The notes beneath the pieces are model-generated. The model did not search any database and was not told the origin of the DNA. It worked only from the letters and a program-made list of their open reading frames with translations. DNA of 64,000 nucleotides. Source: Symbiodinium natans. Taxonomy: Eukaryota > Sar > Dinophyceae > Suessiales > Symbiodiniaceae. Shown piece after piece: positions 1 through 7,352 of this stretch. Every line of letters begins with the position of its first letter. Position 1 is the stretch's first letter. The DNA lies in assembly GCA_905221605.1 (NCBI GenBank), contig CAJNDS010002334.1, positions 1-64,000 of the forward strand, written 5' to 3'. The position numbers and the translations under genes are program-made.

Positions 1-971
1 GCGCTTTCTCAAGGGTTATACGGTTTACCAGTCTTTCAAATACTCAGGTAAGGCCTCACGGTCCCCTTCAAGGGCTCCAAAACCTCATCAGGACCTCCCA
101 GAGCCTTTTTTCCAACTTTTGCGGGCTGCCCGTTGGAAAAATCGCTGAAAAACGTGGCATCGCGCGGGTCCACATTCAGGACCGACAAACGACGAGAAAC
201 ATAGGACGCATCAGAGTACCCCCCCAGTGGCAACCTGAATGGCGCCTATATGAATAAGTACAGGCCCACCACCGACCGCTTGCCACGCAGCGGTGCATTT
301 TTATTGTCTTATGTCGGGAGCGGTCCTCACGTCGGGCAAAATTTTGGCGAGCGTCAAAAGTGTGTCTTCTCATCAGAAATCGCACAGTTTTTGGCCCTCA
401 TTTTGAGGCCAGAAATTGGGTCCCAAAACTGGGTCTGCCTGATTCGAAACTCTTAGAAAAGATCCCATTTCGGGCGTCGCTTTGGGGCCCAAAAATGGGA
501 CCCTAGAATGGGCCGTAAAACATGGCAAGTGTGCTTTCAATTTTGCGGAGACACGCAAAGCATGCACCACATGTTTGGGTCGGGCGCAAAGATAGTCAGC
601 GGTCGCTTAAGACTGTTGGCAATAGCGTTATAACGGAACAAGTATTGCACATGACAAGCTGAATTGCAACTGCGGGGGCACTCAAACGTGTCCTACGCTT
701 CTTGTGTCTTTTTGGGGTCTGATTTGGCTTCACTCGAGGCACATTCTCCAAACCCCCAAGCAAAGGGCCTACCTTGTCCCAAAGCAATAAAATGTTGTTG
801 AAAATCCCCTTTCCCCCATGGCAATGTTGCAACACGTTGGTTATGTCAGACCGACCTTCAGCGTCCAACATTGCCATTGGGGGCTCGGGGGCACACGCAA
901 GGGCTTATGACCGGAGACAAGCATCCTTTTCCAGGCTCTTCAGGCTCCAAGCCCTTGCAATTTCAAGGTAG
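1..971 (+). repeat. Satellite type I, unit U1 (left part)
   Basis: First part of a long-period satellite unit. I phase units at the string GCGCTTTCTCAAGGG. The unit stops after AAGGTAG at 971, where element 1 is inserted, and resumes with CTCTCAAG at 9605. Without the insertion U1 is 1,751 bp. Parts of a unit in order: a block with short open frames on both strands, a G/C-rich middle, a CTGCAG-rich minisatellite, and three imperfect copies of a segment of about 65 bp containing GCTCCGCGCTG. No gene is recognised; the 60-110 codon frames recur only because the whole unit recurs. Confidence 0.95.
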
Positions 972-1221
972 GTCTTTAAGTTTTCACAATGATTCCCAAT
1001 CTATTCCAAAATATGTTCATGAAGAATCTAGATCACATAAACTCTGTACGAGGACGCTCCCCTCTTTTTTCCACGGTCAGGGGTCAATCAAAAGCGAGGC
1101 GTTCGAAGAGTGAAGAGTTCTTTCGAAGGTTTTCGGTTGGAGCACCCAGCATGTATGCGTTGAGATGCGCACTGGCTGTTTAGGTGCATATTACCGATTT
1201 GCCCCAACACGCATAACCCCC
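972..1221 (-). repeat. Element 1 repeat B2 (3' end)
   Basis: About 250 bp, matching B1 at 1644-1893 with a constant offset of 672 and no difference that I can find by eye. It forms the 3' terminus of the element and abuts satellite sequence at 971. Open frames inside it (64 and 80 codons) occur in both copies and are not credible genes. Confidence 0.93.
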
Positions 1222-1268
1222 CCTCTCCAAATCGGTAAGGAAAAACTCCGAGGGTGGGAGGGCGGGTG
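1222..1268 (-). other. Element 1 spacer between B2 and A2
   Basis: Forty-seven bases, G-rich on the plus strand, present only here and not in the other repeat copies. No coding capacity. The corresponding spacer in element 2 is 549 bp. Confidence 0.7.
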
Positions 1269-1360
1269 AAAAACTTTAGCATAGCTCAGCACTAGCATTG
1301 TCCATATCTGCGTACATCATGGACTGCCATGCAATGTGTGCCAGTGCGAAACGAGCCATG

Positions 1361-1380
1361 CTGAAAGAACGGCGCGGCAG
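1361..1380 (-). promoter_or_regulatory. Trans-splice acceptor preserved in A2
   Basis: On the minus strand the sequence ends CCGTTCTTTCAG followed by CATGGCTCG. The AG is at 1362-1361, preceded by a short pyrimidine tract (1371-1363). The same CATGGCTCG in A1 is preceded directly by the spliced leader, so this AG is where the leader was attached. An ATG lies one base downstream of the acceptor. The assignment rests on comparing A1 with A2, not on the motif alone. Confidence 0.88.
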
Positions 1381-1431
1381 ATTAATGTCAGTCCCTCGGC
1401 GGGGCATGCCAGGGGTTTCCGGGGATTTACA

Positions 1432-1448
1432 AAAATTCCGGGAATTTT
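1432..1448. repeat. Perfect palindrome in A2
   Basis: AAAATTCC-G-GGAATTTT, an 8-bp perfect inverted repeat around one central base, nested inside a weaker outer pair (CCGGGGAT near 1419 and ATTCCCCGG near 1453). The same structure lies in A1 at 9393-9409. Candidate protein-binding or hairpin site; its role is unknown. Confidence 0.75.
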
Positions 1449-1643
1449 CAGGATTCCCCGGGTTCCCACATCAGTCTACAAATCACCGGTAAACACACTC
1501 TTGTGCTTGTGTCTTCAAACACATACAAGAGAAACGGAAGTCGAAGTTCAAAATACAGTTTGTAAAGATTTTGGAAATCATTGCTCAGCTCAACCGGCTG
1601 CTATGAAAACAAAAAGACAACTTCGTCGCTTCGCGAAAACGCC

Positions 1644-1893
1644 GTCTTTAAGTTTTCACAATGATTCCCAATCTATTCCAAAATATGTTCATGAAGAATC
1701 TAGATCACATAAACTCTGTACGAGGACGCTCCCCTCTTTTTTCCACGGTCAGGGGTCAATCAAAAGCGAGGCGTTCGAAGAGTGAAGAGTTCTTTCGAAG
1801 GTTTTCGGTTGGAGCACCCAGCATGTATGCGTTGAGATGCGCACTGGCTGTTTAGGTGCATATTACCGATTTGCCCCAACACGCATAACCCCC
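1644..1893 (-). repeat. Element 1 repeat B1
   Basis: About 250 bp, the upstream (minus-strand) partner of B2. It begins 17 bp past the pol stop at 1911 and joins A2 directly. Its identity with B2 implies recent insertion. Confidence 0.93.
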
Positions 1894-1910
1894 TTTAAAA
1901 GTGACCGTAA

Positions 1911-4900
1911 CTATTTGAGGAGTTCCCAGGGTATCTGTACAGTAGCCATGCACTTCGCGCACAGACTCTCGATACTAAGCGCAGTCTCACGACCTTTGAT
2001 CAGGGCTGCTGTCTCCGTAACCAAACCACGACTCGGAGGATCTGCAATGTTACTCTGAGAAGGCACACGCTCCAGCCAAGTGACTCCCTGATCTTCATTC
2101 TCGAGCTCGAAGAAGATCGAAGCCAGTAGCAGCATCGTTCGGGATCTGCTTCCCCCTTTAATCAGAACTTCTCTCGCTCCTTCGTTGTCCACGAAATAGA
2201 TGGCCCTCCTTCCCGTGAGCAGGCGAGAGAAGGATTGTCGGGCTGCAACCACAGCGAACGCCTCGGCCTGCCCGATCACCTGTTCAGGGCTATCCAGCCG
2301 CCAGAACCTAACCAGCGAATCCGGAATCCTCCCTCCAGCGACCAACCTTGTGTCGGTGAAGCGATCAATTACCACCACGCCATAAGATGCGATCCCATGT
2401 TCATAGGCAGCGTCAGTAAAGATCACCACGGGACTCACGGGTCCCCTGCAGGCAAAGATTCTAGGCGTACAGGCGTCTATGAGATCCACCCCAAAACTGC
2501 AGAGCGAGCGCAAGTCAGAAACGGTCCGCATCCCAGGATCGCGAAGAAAACTTCCCAAAGCCCTTTGTAGCAACTTCAGACCTCTTCCCGAAGCGAATCC
2601 GACAGCGAAGTTGACTTGCCCTTGCAGCGATTGGATGGAGTGAATGTCCCATTTGCCACTCAAGCTCATCCTGAGAAGTGCGTCTTTCATCCTGTCCAAC
2701 CTGCTAGGCTTGTTGTGCAAGGAGACCACGCCATCAGCGATGCCGCCAGCATTCAGCCTAATCCCCAGAAGGTCGAAGGTCTCTTCGAAGGGCAGCGACT
2801 TCTCAGGCTCAGTTGAGTACTTCCACCCAAGCTTCCGAAGCATATGCTCAAATGACTCTGAAGAAAGTTTTGCCGAAGTGTCTACCTCCAGAAGAGGAAA
2901 GTCGTCGTAGAAGCATCCAGAAACCAGACCGAGAAGATGCCAGCTCAGGTGCAAAATCGATCTCGACAGCCTGTTAAAAGCGAATACCGACGAAGTAGCC
3001 CCGAAGGGGAGGCTCTGCGCCACGAAGTAGCGGTGTTGTCCTGTCGAAGGTTCCGTGACCATGACAACGCCAAACTTCAGTGAATCACACGACAGTGGAA
3101 CTTGTCGGTAAGCTTTTTCAAGGTCCAGCGTGCGTCCCAGCCATCTAGGTGGCCGAGACTTCCATTGTGGATGAATTTCGCCCCTGAGCACCTCACCACA
3201 GCTGAGCTCCACTTCCAAAGGCGATGAAGGATCAGAAACTCTAGCTATGTACGTGCTGATGGCTGTCATCCAGTTGACATCAAAGAGGGCAAGCTTCTCC
3301 AAGCAGTGGTAGGCCTCGTTGACGCCCCCCTCCTTGTAGTTGTCGATGGGTCTGGCCTTCGGCCTTTCCGGGGTCCCTTGCTCTATGAGGAAACGCCGCG
3401 AGCACACGAACTCGTCGACTCCCAGGTGCTCCCTGACCTCGTTCTCAGAGGCAAAGGGGCCTTTCAAGAAACCGTTGTCTCTGTCTTTGATCGTACAGTC
3501 CCACAGCTTCTGCCTAGCTGCGGCATCGTCCTTGTGCGGGTCACGCCCTTTGAGTCGCTCCCTTCTCCAGCTGGCAGATTCCAAAAGAAGGTTTCCGTCA
3601 GAAGTTGCCGGGACCTCTTTGACGTCGAACAGCGGCGACTTGTCGGGTTTGCCCACAAGATCCACCCCCTTCATCAGCTCGAAAACGCCCTTGTCGGCAA
3701 ACAACGTTTCCTCCAAAAGATGCGCCCAAAGCAACAAATTCTTGTCCTTGACCACCTCGCGAACATGCTCGGGCAGCACGGAATGCAACCGCGCCTCTTC
3801 ATAACGAAGTTCTTTTTCCAGCTGGTTCAGTTTCTGAAACATCTGAACCCTTTCCGAAGCGAAAGCCGTAGGTCCCTCCGTCAGTCTCCGAAAGATGTTC
3901 CTCTTCACTGCATCAGGAACACAGTGCTGGACGTCGAAGGGGTGGTCAAGCTCCAGTGCACATTGAACGAATTCCTGAGGCGTTCTATACACCCCAAACC
4001 TCCCGCTAGAACCCTCTAAATCGGAGGTGAACTCTTTAAAGGGCCTATCCAAAGGAGGGGTTGCGCTAAACTCGAGGAACTCCGGGAGGAGTTTGCGGGT
4101 GCCCTTCTGCTGTGGCCACAAGGGTCGAGGGCCTGCTGGGGGGTCAAGTCGGCCTGGCAGGCCCGCTGCAGCGGAAAGGAGGGACGCCATCTCGTAGCAC
4201 AGTCCCGCGGGATACTCGGCTTCCTGGGCAGTGGAGAAACTCCAGGACCCGTTGCAACGGTAGACAAGGTAGGGCAGATGTTCATGCATGCCGTCGCAGT
4301 CTGCTTCCAGGCTTTGAAGTAAAGCATGACTACAACGAAAGCGGGTGCGCTTGGGTCGCCTGCCGCCCTTCATGCAGTTGCTGAAACACACGTCTTGCAT
4401 GGACGACCAGCGCTTGAGCAGGAGGGGGCACTTGGAGTTGCGAACGAAGTAGGCGAGGACCGCCCAAATCCAGGAGTTCTCCGGATTCTCTATGCTCAGA
4501 TGGCAGGAGCTGGGCAGTTGCTGCAACAAGAAGACCACGAAGCGACAGAGTTCATTGGACTTGTCGACGCGGATCTGATCCTTCTCTGAAAGCCCAGGCA
4601 GTCCGAGAACGTGCTCGGCGTCTCTGAGGGGGCGAGGCTCAGGAGCCCCTTGAAGTCGAGCTTTCTTGCTGATAGGTCGCTCACGAGCGCGACTGCCCGT
4701 GCCGCACGGGAGAGCAACGTGGACCGCGAAAGGAGCTTCCTCAAGAAGCCGGGCCAGGAGCTGCTGCTGACAGGCCGGTTCGGTGAGGTCCAAGACAAGC
4801 ACGGGATGCTCGGGCTTGTGTGGGTTCCAGGGGGCATCAACGGGCAAGACTCGAAAGCCTGCGGCCTGACAAAACCTGGAGAGGCGGGCGCAACCTGCAA

Positions 4901-5651
4901 AAAGCTCAACAAAGAGGGGTCCTGAAGGATCAGGGTTGGTCTGGGAGGTAGGCGAGGCAAGGGGTAAGGTCTTAGGGACACTCTGAGTGGCAGGCGGAAG
5001 GGGGAAATCAAGGGCTTCCAAGGGAATGTCGGCGGTCTCTTTGGCAGTGTAGCACACAAGCACAGCGCGGTCACCTTTCCACGGAAGGGTGGCGTGTCGC
5101 CTGTTGGGAGCCGGCAAAAAACATAGCCCTTGCGACACTTCAAGCACTCGGCCCCACAAGGTTTGATCCTGATGAACAAAGGGGGTGCTGCCGGCGGGGC
5201 CCTCACACCAGACGCCTCCTTCAGAGAAGGCCGTCAAGGGGTACAAAAGGTTTTGGCTTGCAGGGTCATTCGCAGTGTCCTGGTGAAGGTCGGTTTTGAG
5301 GTTTGTGAAGACTGCAATCGTGGTGCACGTGAAGTCAGGGCAAAGTCCTCTGACGAAGCGGGAGAAAACTCGAGTGGACAAGGGGTGCTGTTTGCTCGTG
5401 TCGCGAACAAGCAAGCCCGGGAGCTTGGAGCAAGCGAAAGCACCCAAACTAACAGAACGGATACCGGAAATGTCAACTCCCCGGGCGGGGACTTCCGACG
5501 GCAAAGCAAGGCTCAAACGCAAAAGGTCATCTGGAGATATGCAAGATCGGCTGAGGAGCGAACTGGCGAGCTGTTCAGCAGCGTAGCGGTTGCCACCGGT
5601 CTCATCATCCCGAAAGACGGGATTCACTACGCCGGCGGCCGCAGCGGCCGA
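1911..5651 (-). CDS. Element 1 Pol: putative 2OG-dioxygenase-like + C5-methyltransferase-like + RT + RNase H
   Basis: An open frame of about 1,246 codons directly follows the gag UGA in the same frame. There is no ATG near its start (first alternative start GTG at 5627), so it is probably made as a Gag-Pol readthrough product. Residues are counted from 5627. Residues 100-195 resemble a 2-oxoglutarate/Fe(II) dioxygenase: H115-x-D117, an SEGGVW strand, and H178 with R187 nine residues later. Residues 237-450 resemble a cytosine-C5-methyltransferase: motif I VELFAGCARLS, motif IV P307-C308, motif VI E380-N381, and an Arg-rich motif VIII-like stretch near 421-430. RT spans about 740-960 with D835 and Y907-D908-D909. 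RNase H spans about 1066-1200 with D1072, E1122, D1147 and D1196. RT and RNase H are secure, the methyltransferase is likely, and the dioxygenase is tentative. No stop or frameshift interrupts it. Confidence 0.9.
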   Translation of the reverse strand, partial: SAAAAAGVVNPVFRDDETGGNRYAAEQLASSLLSRSCISPDDLLRLSLALPSEVPARGVDISGIRSVSLGAFACSKLPGLLVRDTSKQHPLSTRVFSRFVRGLCPDFTCTTIAVFTNLKTDLHQDTANDPASQNLLYPLTAFSEGGVWCEGPAGSTPFVHQDQTLWGRVLEVSQGLCFLPAPNRRHATLPWKGDRAVLVCYTAKETADIPLEALDFPLPPATQSVPKTLPLASPTSQTNPDPSGPLFVELFAGCARLSRFCQAAGFRVLPVDAPWNPHKPEHPVLVLDLTEPACQQQLLARLLEEAPFAVHVALPCGTGSRARERPISKKARLQGAPEPRPLRDAEHVLGLPGLSEKDQIRVDKSNELCRFVVFLLQQLPSSCHLSIENPENSWIWAVLAYFVRNSKCPLLLKRWSSMQDVCFSNCMKGGRRPKRTRFRCSHALLQSLEADCDGMHEHLPYLVYRCNGSWSFSTAQEAEYPAGLCYEMASLLSAAAGLPGRLDPPAGPRPLWPQQKGTRKLLPEFLEFSATPPLDRPFKEFTSDLEGSSGRFGVYRTPQEFVQCALELDHPFDVQHCVPDAVKRNIFRRLTEGPTAFASERVQMFQKLNQLEKELRYEEARLHSVLPEHVREVVKDKNLLLWAHLLEETLFADKGVFELMKGVDLVGKPDKSPLFDVKEVPATSDGNLLLESASWRRERLKGRDPHKDDAAARQKLWDCTIKDRDNGFLKGPFASENEVREHLGVDEFVCSRRFLIEQGTPERPKARPIDNYKEGGVNEAYHCLEKLALFDVNWMTAISTYIARVSDPSSPLEVELSCGEVLRGEIHPQWKSRPPRWLGRTLDLEKAYRQVPLSCDSLKFGVVMVTEPSTGQHRYFVAQSLPFGATSSVFAFNRLSRSILHLSWHLLGLVSGCFYDDFPLLEVDTSAKLSSESFEHMLRKLGWKYSTEPEKSLPFEETFDLLGIRLNAGGIADGVVSLHNKPSRLDRMKDALLRMSLSGKWDIHSIQSLQGQVNFAVGFASGRGLKLLQRALGSFLRDPGMRTVSDLRSLCSFGVDLIDACTPRIFACRGPVSPVVIFTDAAYEHGIASYGVVVIDRFTDTRLVAGGRIPDSLVRFWRLDSPEQVIGQAEAFAVVAARQSFSRLLTGRRAIYFVDNEGAREVLIKGGSRSRTMLLLASIFFELENEDQGVTWLERVPSQSNIADPPSRGLVTETAALIKGRETALSIESLCAKCMATVQIPWELLK

Positions 5652-5654
5652 TCA
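5638..5654 (-). promoter_or_regulatory. Gag UGA stop with downstream inverted repeat (possible readthrough signal)
   Basis: The gag stop is TGA (5654-5652). It is followed in frame by codons for Ser, a run of Ala, Gly and Val, and then Pol. Immediately after TGA, in TCGGCCGCTGCGGCCG, CGGCCGC and GCGGCCG form a 7-bp perfect inverted repeat around one base. A stable stem after a leaky stop can promote readthrough in retroelements; that role is inferred here. Confidence 0.6.
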
Positions 5655-6878
5655 CTGAAACTCCGGACACTCGTAAGCCGGATGAGGTCCCAGGCACTTC
5701 CAGCACACATGGCGCCCTCGTCGGCACCTCTTTCCCGCCTTGGCGAAGGTGCAACCCCGTAAGTTGAAGGAGAAACACAAGGGCTTCCCCTCGGCGTCCT
5801 GAGAGTGGCAGCCGGAGGGCACGGTCCAGGTCTTTTTCTTGTCCCCTTCGCCAGGAGTCTTGGGCGCCTGCGGATTGGTCGGAGGCTTGAGAGCAAGATC
5901 ACGGTCCTTGCGCACAGGCTTGTTAGGCGGCTTGTTGGGTTGTTTGGGCTTAAGGGGAAGATCTGGATCCGGGGCAGTCTGCTTAAGCAACGGGATGAGG
6001 TAGCACTGCACCTGCGTGTGATCCTTCCACTTGGCGAGCGAAGCCTCAAAAGGGTAGGAGCCATCGGGTCGAATGGACAAAGCTCCTCTGGTGTCCTCAG
6101 CGATGCGGGTCCACAGCATTTTGTCGGCCTCACGGAGCTGTTGGAGGGAGACACGTTGCATCCCTGGTGGCTGAGAGCGCATGTGCGTCTGCAAGAGCTG
6201 ATCATGCCAGCGCTCCAAATGCTCATAGCGGCAAATCCGTCCCAACTCGAAGGCAAGGCTGCGGCGTTGCAGCGCCAACTTGATGGCGTATTCCCCTAAC
6301 GTGCTGCAGCTGGGGTCACTGGAACGGCGGAGCAACTTCAAGTTCCCAGCAGAATCGAACCCCACAGAATGGTCGACCTTCTCAGTAGTGATCTCAAGAG
6401 CCCGACTGGTCAGGCGCTCCCATGGCAGCCAGAGCAGGGATTGATCGGCGACCATTTGTGCAACCAAGTCTTGGAGCTTGTGCGAGGGCTCAACGTCAGC
6501 GCTCCAATGGATGCCCACCAGGCGTTTCTGCAACTCACTGATGCGTTGGGTGCGCTCAGCGAGAGGCATGCGAACTGGCTCGGAGGTGTCAGTCCGCTCG
6601 ACTTTCCCACGCATCTCAGCAAGGGCTTGTGTGGTGCTCTCAAACCAAAGTCTTCGAGCAATGCATAGCACTTGGTCGCTGGGCGCCTGCCCCAAGGCAC
6701 GCTTCAGGGTAGCAACCAAAGGGCCTTCATCGCTGTTCCCGGCCGACAAAGGGCCGATGAACGCTAAGGAACCGAAGGTGTCCACATGCACGGCCGCCAG
6801 CTTAGCTAAAGCCTCCTCTGGAAAATTGAGCTCCAAGGCTCGTGCCTTGAAGGCTGCACGACTATCAAGTGAGGACAT
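5652..6878 (-). CDS. Element 1 Gag-like protein with C-terminal zinc motifs
   Basis: I start it at the ATG at 6878 (protein begins MSSLDSRAAF) rather than the upstream in-frame ATG at 6950, because element 2 Gag begins with the similar MASLLDSEAQF. The body is a mostly helical capsid-like region without catalytic motifs. The C-terminus, numbered from 6950, carries a CCCH-like motif C392-x7-C400-x8-C409-x4-H414 and a shortened zinc knuckle C416-x2-C419-x3-H423-x4-C428 (the classical knuckle has x4 before His). Just before these is a Pro/Lys-rich basic linker. The expected role is packaging and nucleic-acid binding in the cytoplasmic particle. It ends in UGA in frame with Pol. Confidence 0.88.
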   Translation of the reverse strand: MSSLDSRAAFKARALELNFPEEALAKLAAVHVDTFGSLAFIGPLSAGNSDEGPLVATLKRALGQAPSDQVLCIARRLWFESTTQALAEMRGKVERTDTSEPVRMPLAERTQRISELQKRLVGIHWSADVEPSHKLQDLVAQMVADQSLLWLPWERLTSRALEITTEKVDHSVGFDSAGNLKLLRRSSDPSCSTLGEYAIKLALQRRSLAFELGRICRYEHLERWHDQLLQTHMRSQPPGMQRVSLQQLREADKMLWTRIAEDTRGALSIRPDGSYPFEASLAKWKDHTQVQCYLIPLLKQTAPDPDLPLKPKQPNKPPNKPVRKDRDLALKPPTNPQAPKTPGEGDKKKTWTVPSGCHSQDAEGKPLCFSFNLRGCTFAKAGKRCRRGRHVCWKCLGPHPAYECPEFQ

Positions 6879-7352
6879 GTTGCCTCGGGACAAAAGCTGC
6901 GCGGAACACAAGGCAGAGCTGCATGTGGCATGAAAGTTGCATAATGTCACTGAAGCTCAGAATTTGCAGAACGCTACCCTGAAGCTCAAAGTTGCAGAAA
7001 GCTACAGAGCTCGAGAATGTTGACCAAATACTGCACCCACGCCGGCCAAGGACGGACCTGCATCGCCAGGCGGCTTGGGGTCAGTCCCGAATACCGCCTC
7101 GTAGACGACGAGCAGACCGGATACTGTCGTAGTACAGCTTAGCGCGGCTAGGGGAGTACCCCGGTTACCGCGGGCAGCAAAGACTTGATTTGCATGATGT
7201 CTAAGGATATGTAAATAGCAGTCCAGGAACTACAAGCGGGGTGCAGCTTGGCTAAGCGCCTCAACGCGGGCTTGGATGAAATCCGAGTACCCGACAGGCG
7301 AGCAAAAGGAAGTGAAAGGGCGCAAACTGTTTTAGCTCTCCGCGGGACGGTA
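6879..7352 (-). other. Element 1 spacer between recombinase and gag
   Basis: 474 bp with no convincing gene. On the minus strand, roughly 7000-6950, just upstream of gag, two imperfect direct copies of a segment of about 20 bp (CTGCAACTTTGAGCTTCAG and CTGCAAATTCTGAGCTTCAG) each end in CAG. They could act as alternative splice acceptors for a gag mRNA. That is a guess from position. Confidence 0.4.

Larger units (their letters stand above)
1269..1643 (-). repeat. Element 1 repeat A2
   Basis: A 375-bp internal copy of the 5' repeat A1 (9237-9604, 368 bp). Beyond one C/T difference near 1400, the only change seen is that 25 bases here (1361-1385) are replaced by 18 bases of spliced leader in A1. 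A2 therefore keeps the ancestral genomic sequence with its splice acceptor. The A2/B1 junction at 1643/1644 equals the junction expected in a circularised element. Confidence 0.93.

Noticed and set aside
972-1893. Element 1 as an LTR retrotransposon with ordinary LTRs
   Set aside because: The repeats are split as A1...B1-A2-B2 and not simple terminal repeats. There is no DDE integrase or target duplication, and a tyrosine recombinase is present.
3306-4019. Plus-strand 237-codon frame opposite element 1 pol
   Set aside because: Antisense shadow of the RT region; it has no motif, while the minus-strand frame has RT and RNase H signatures.
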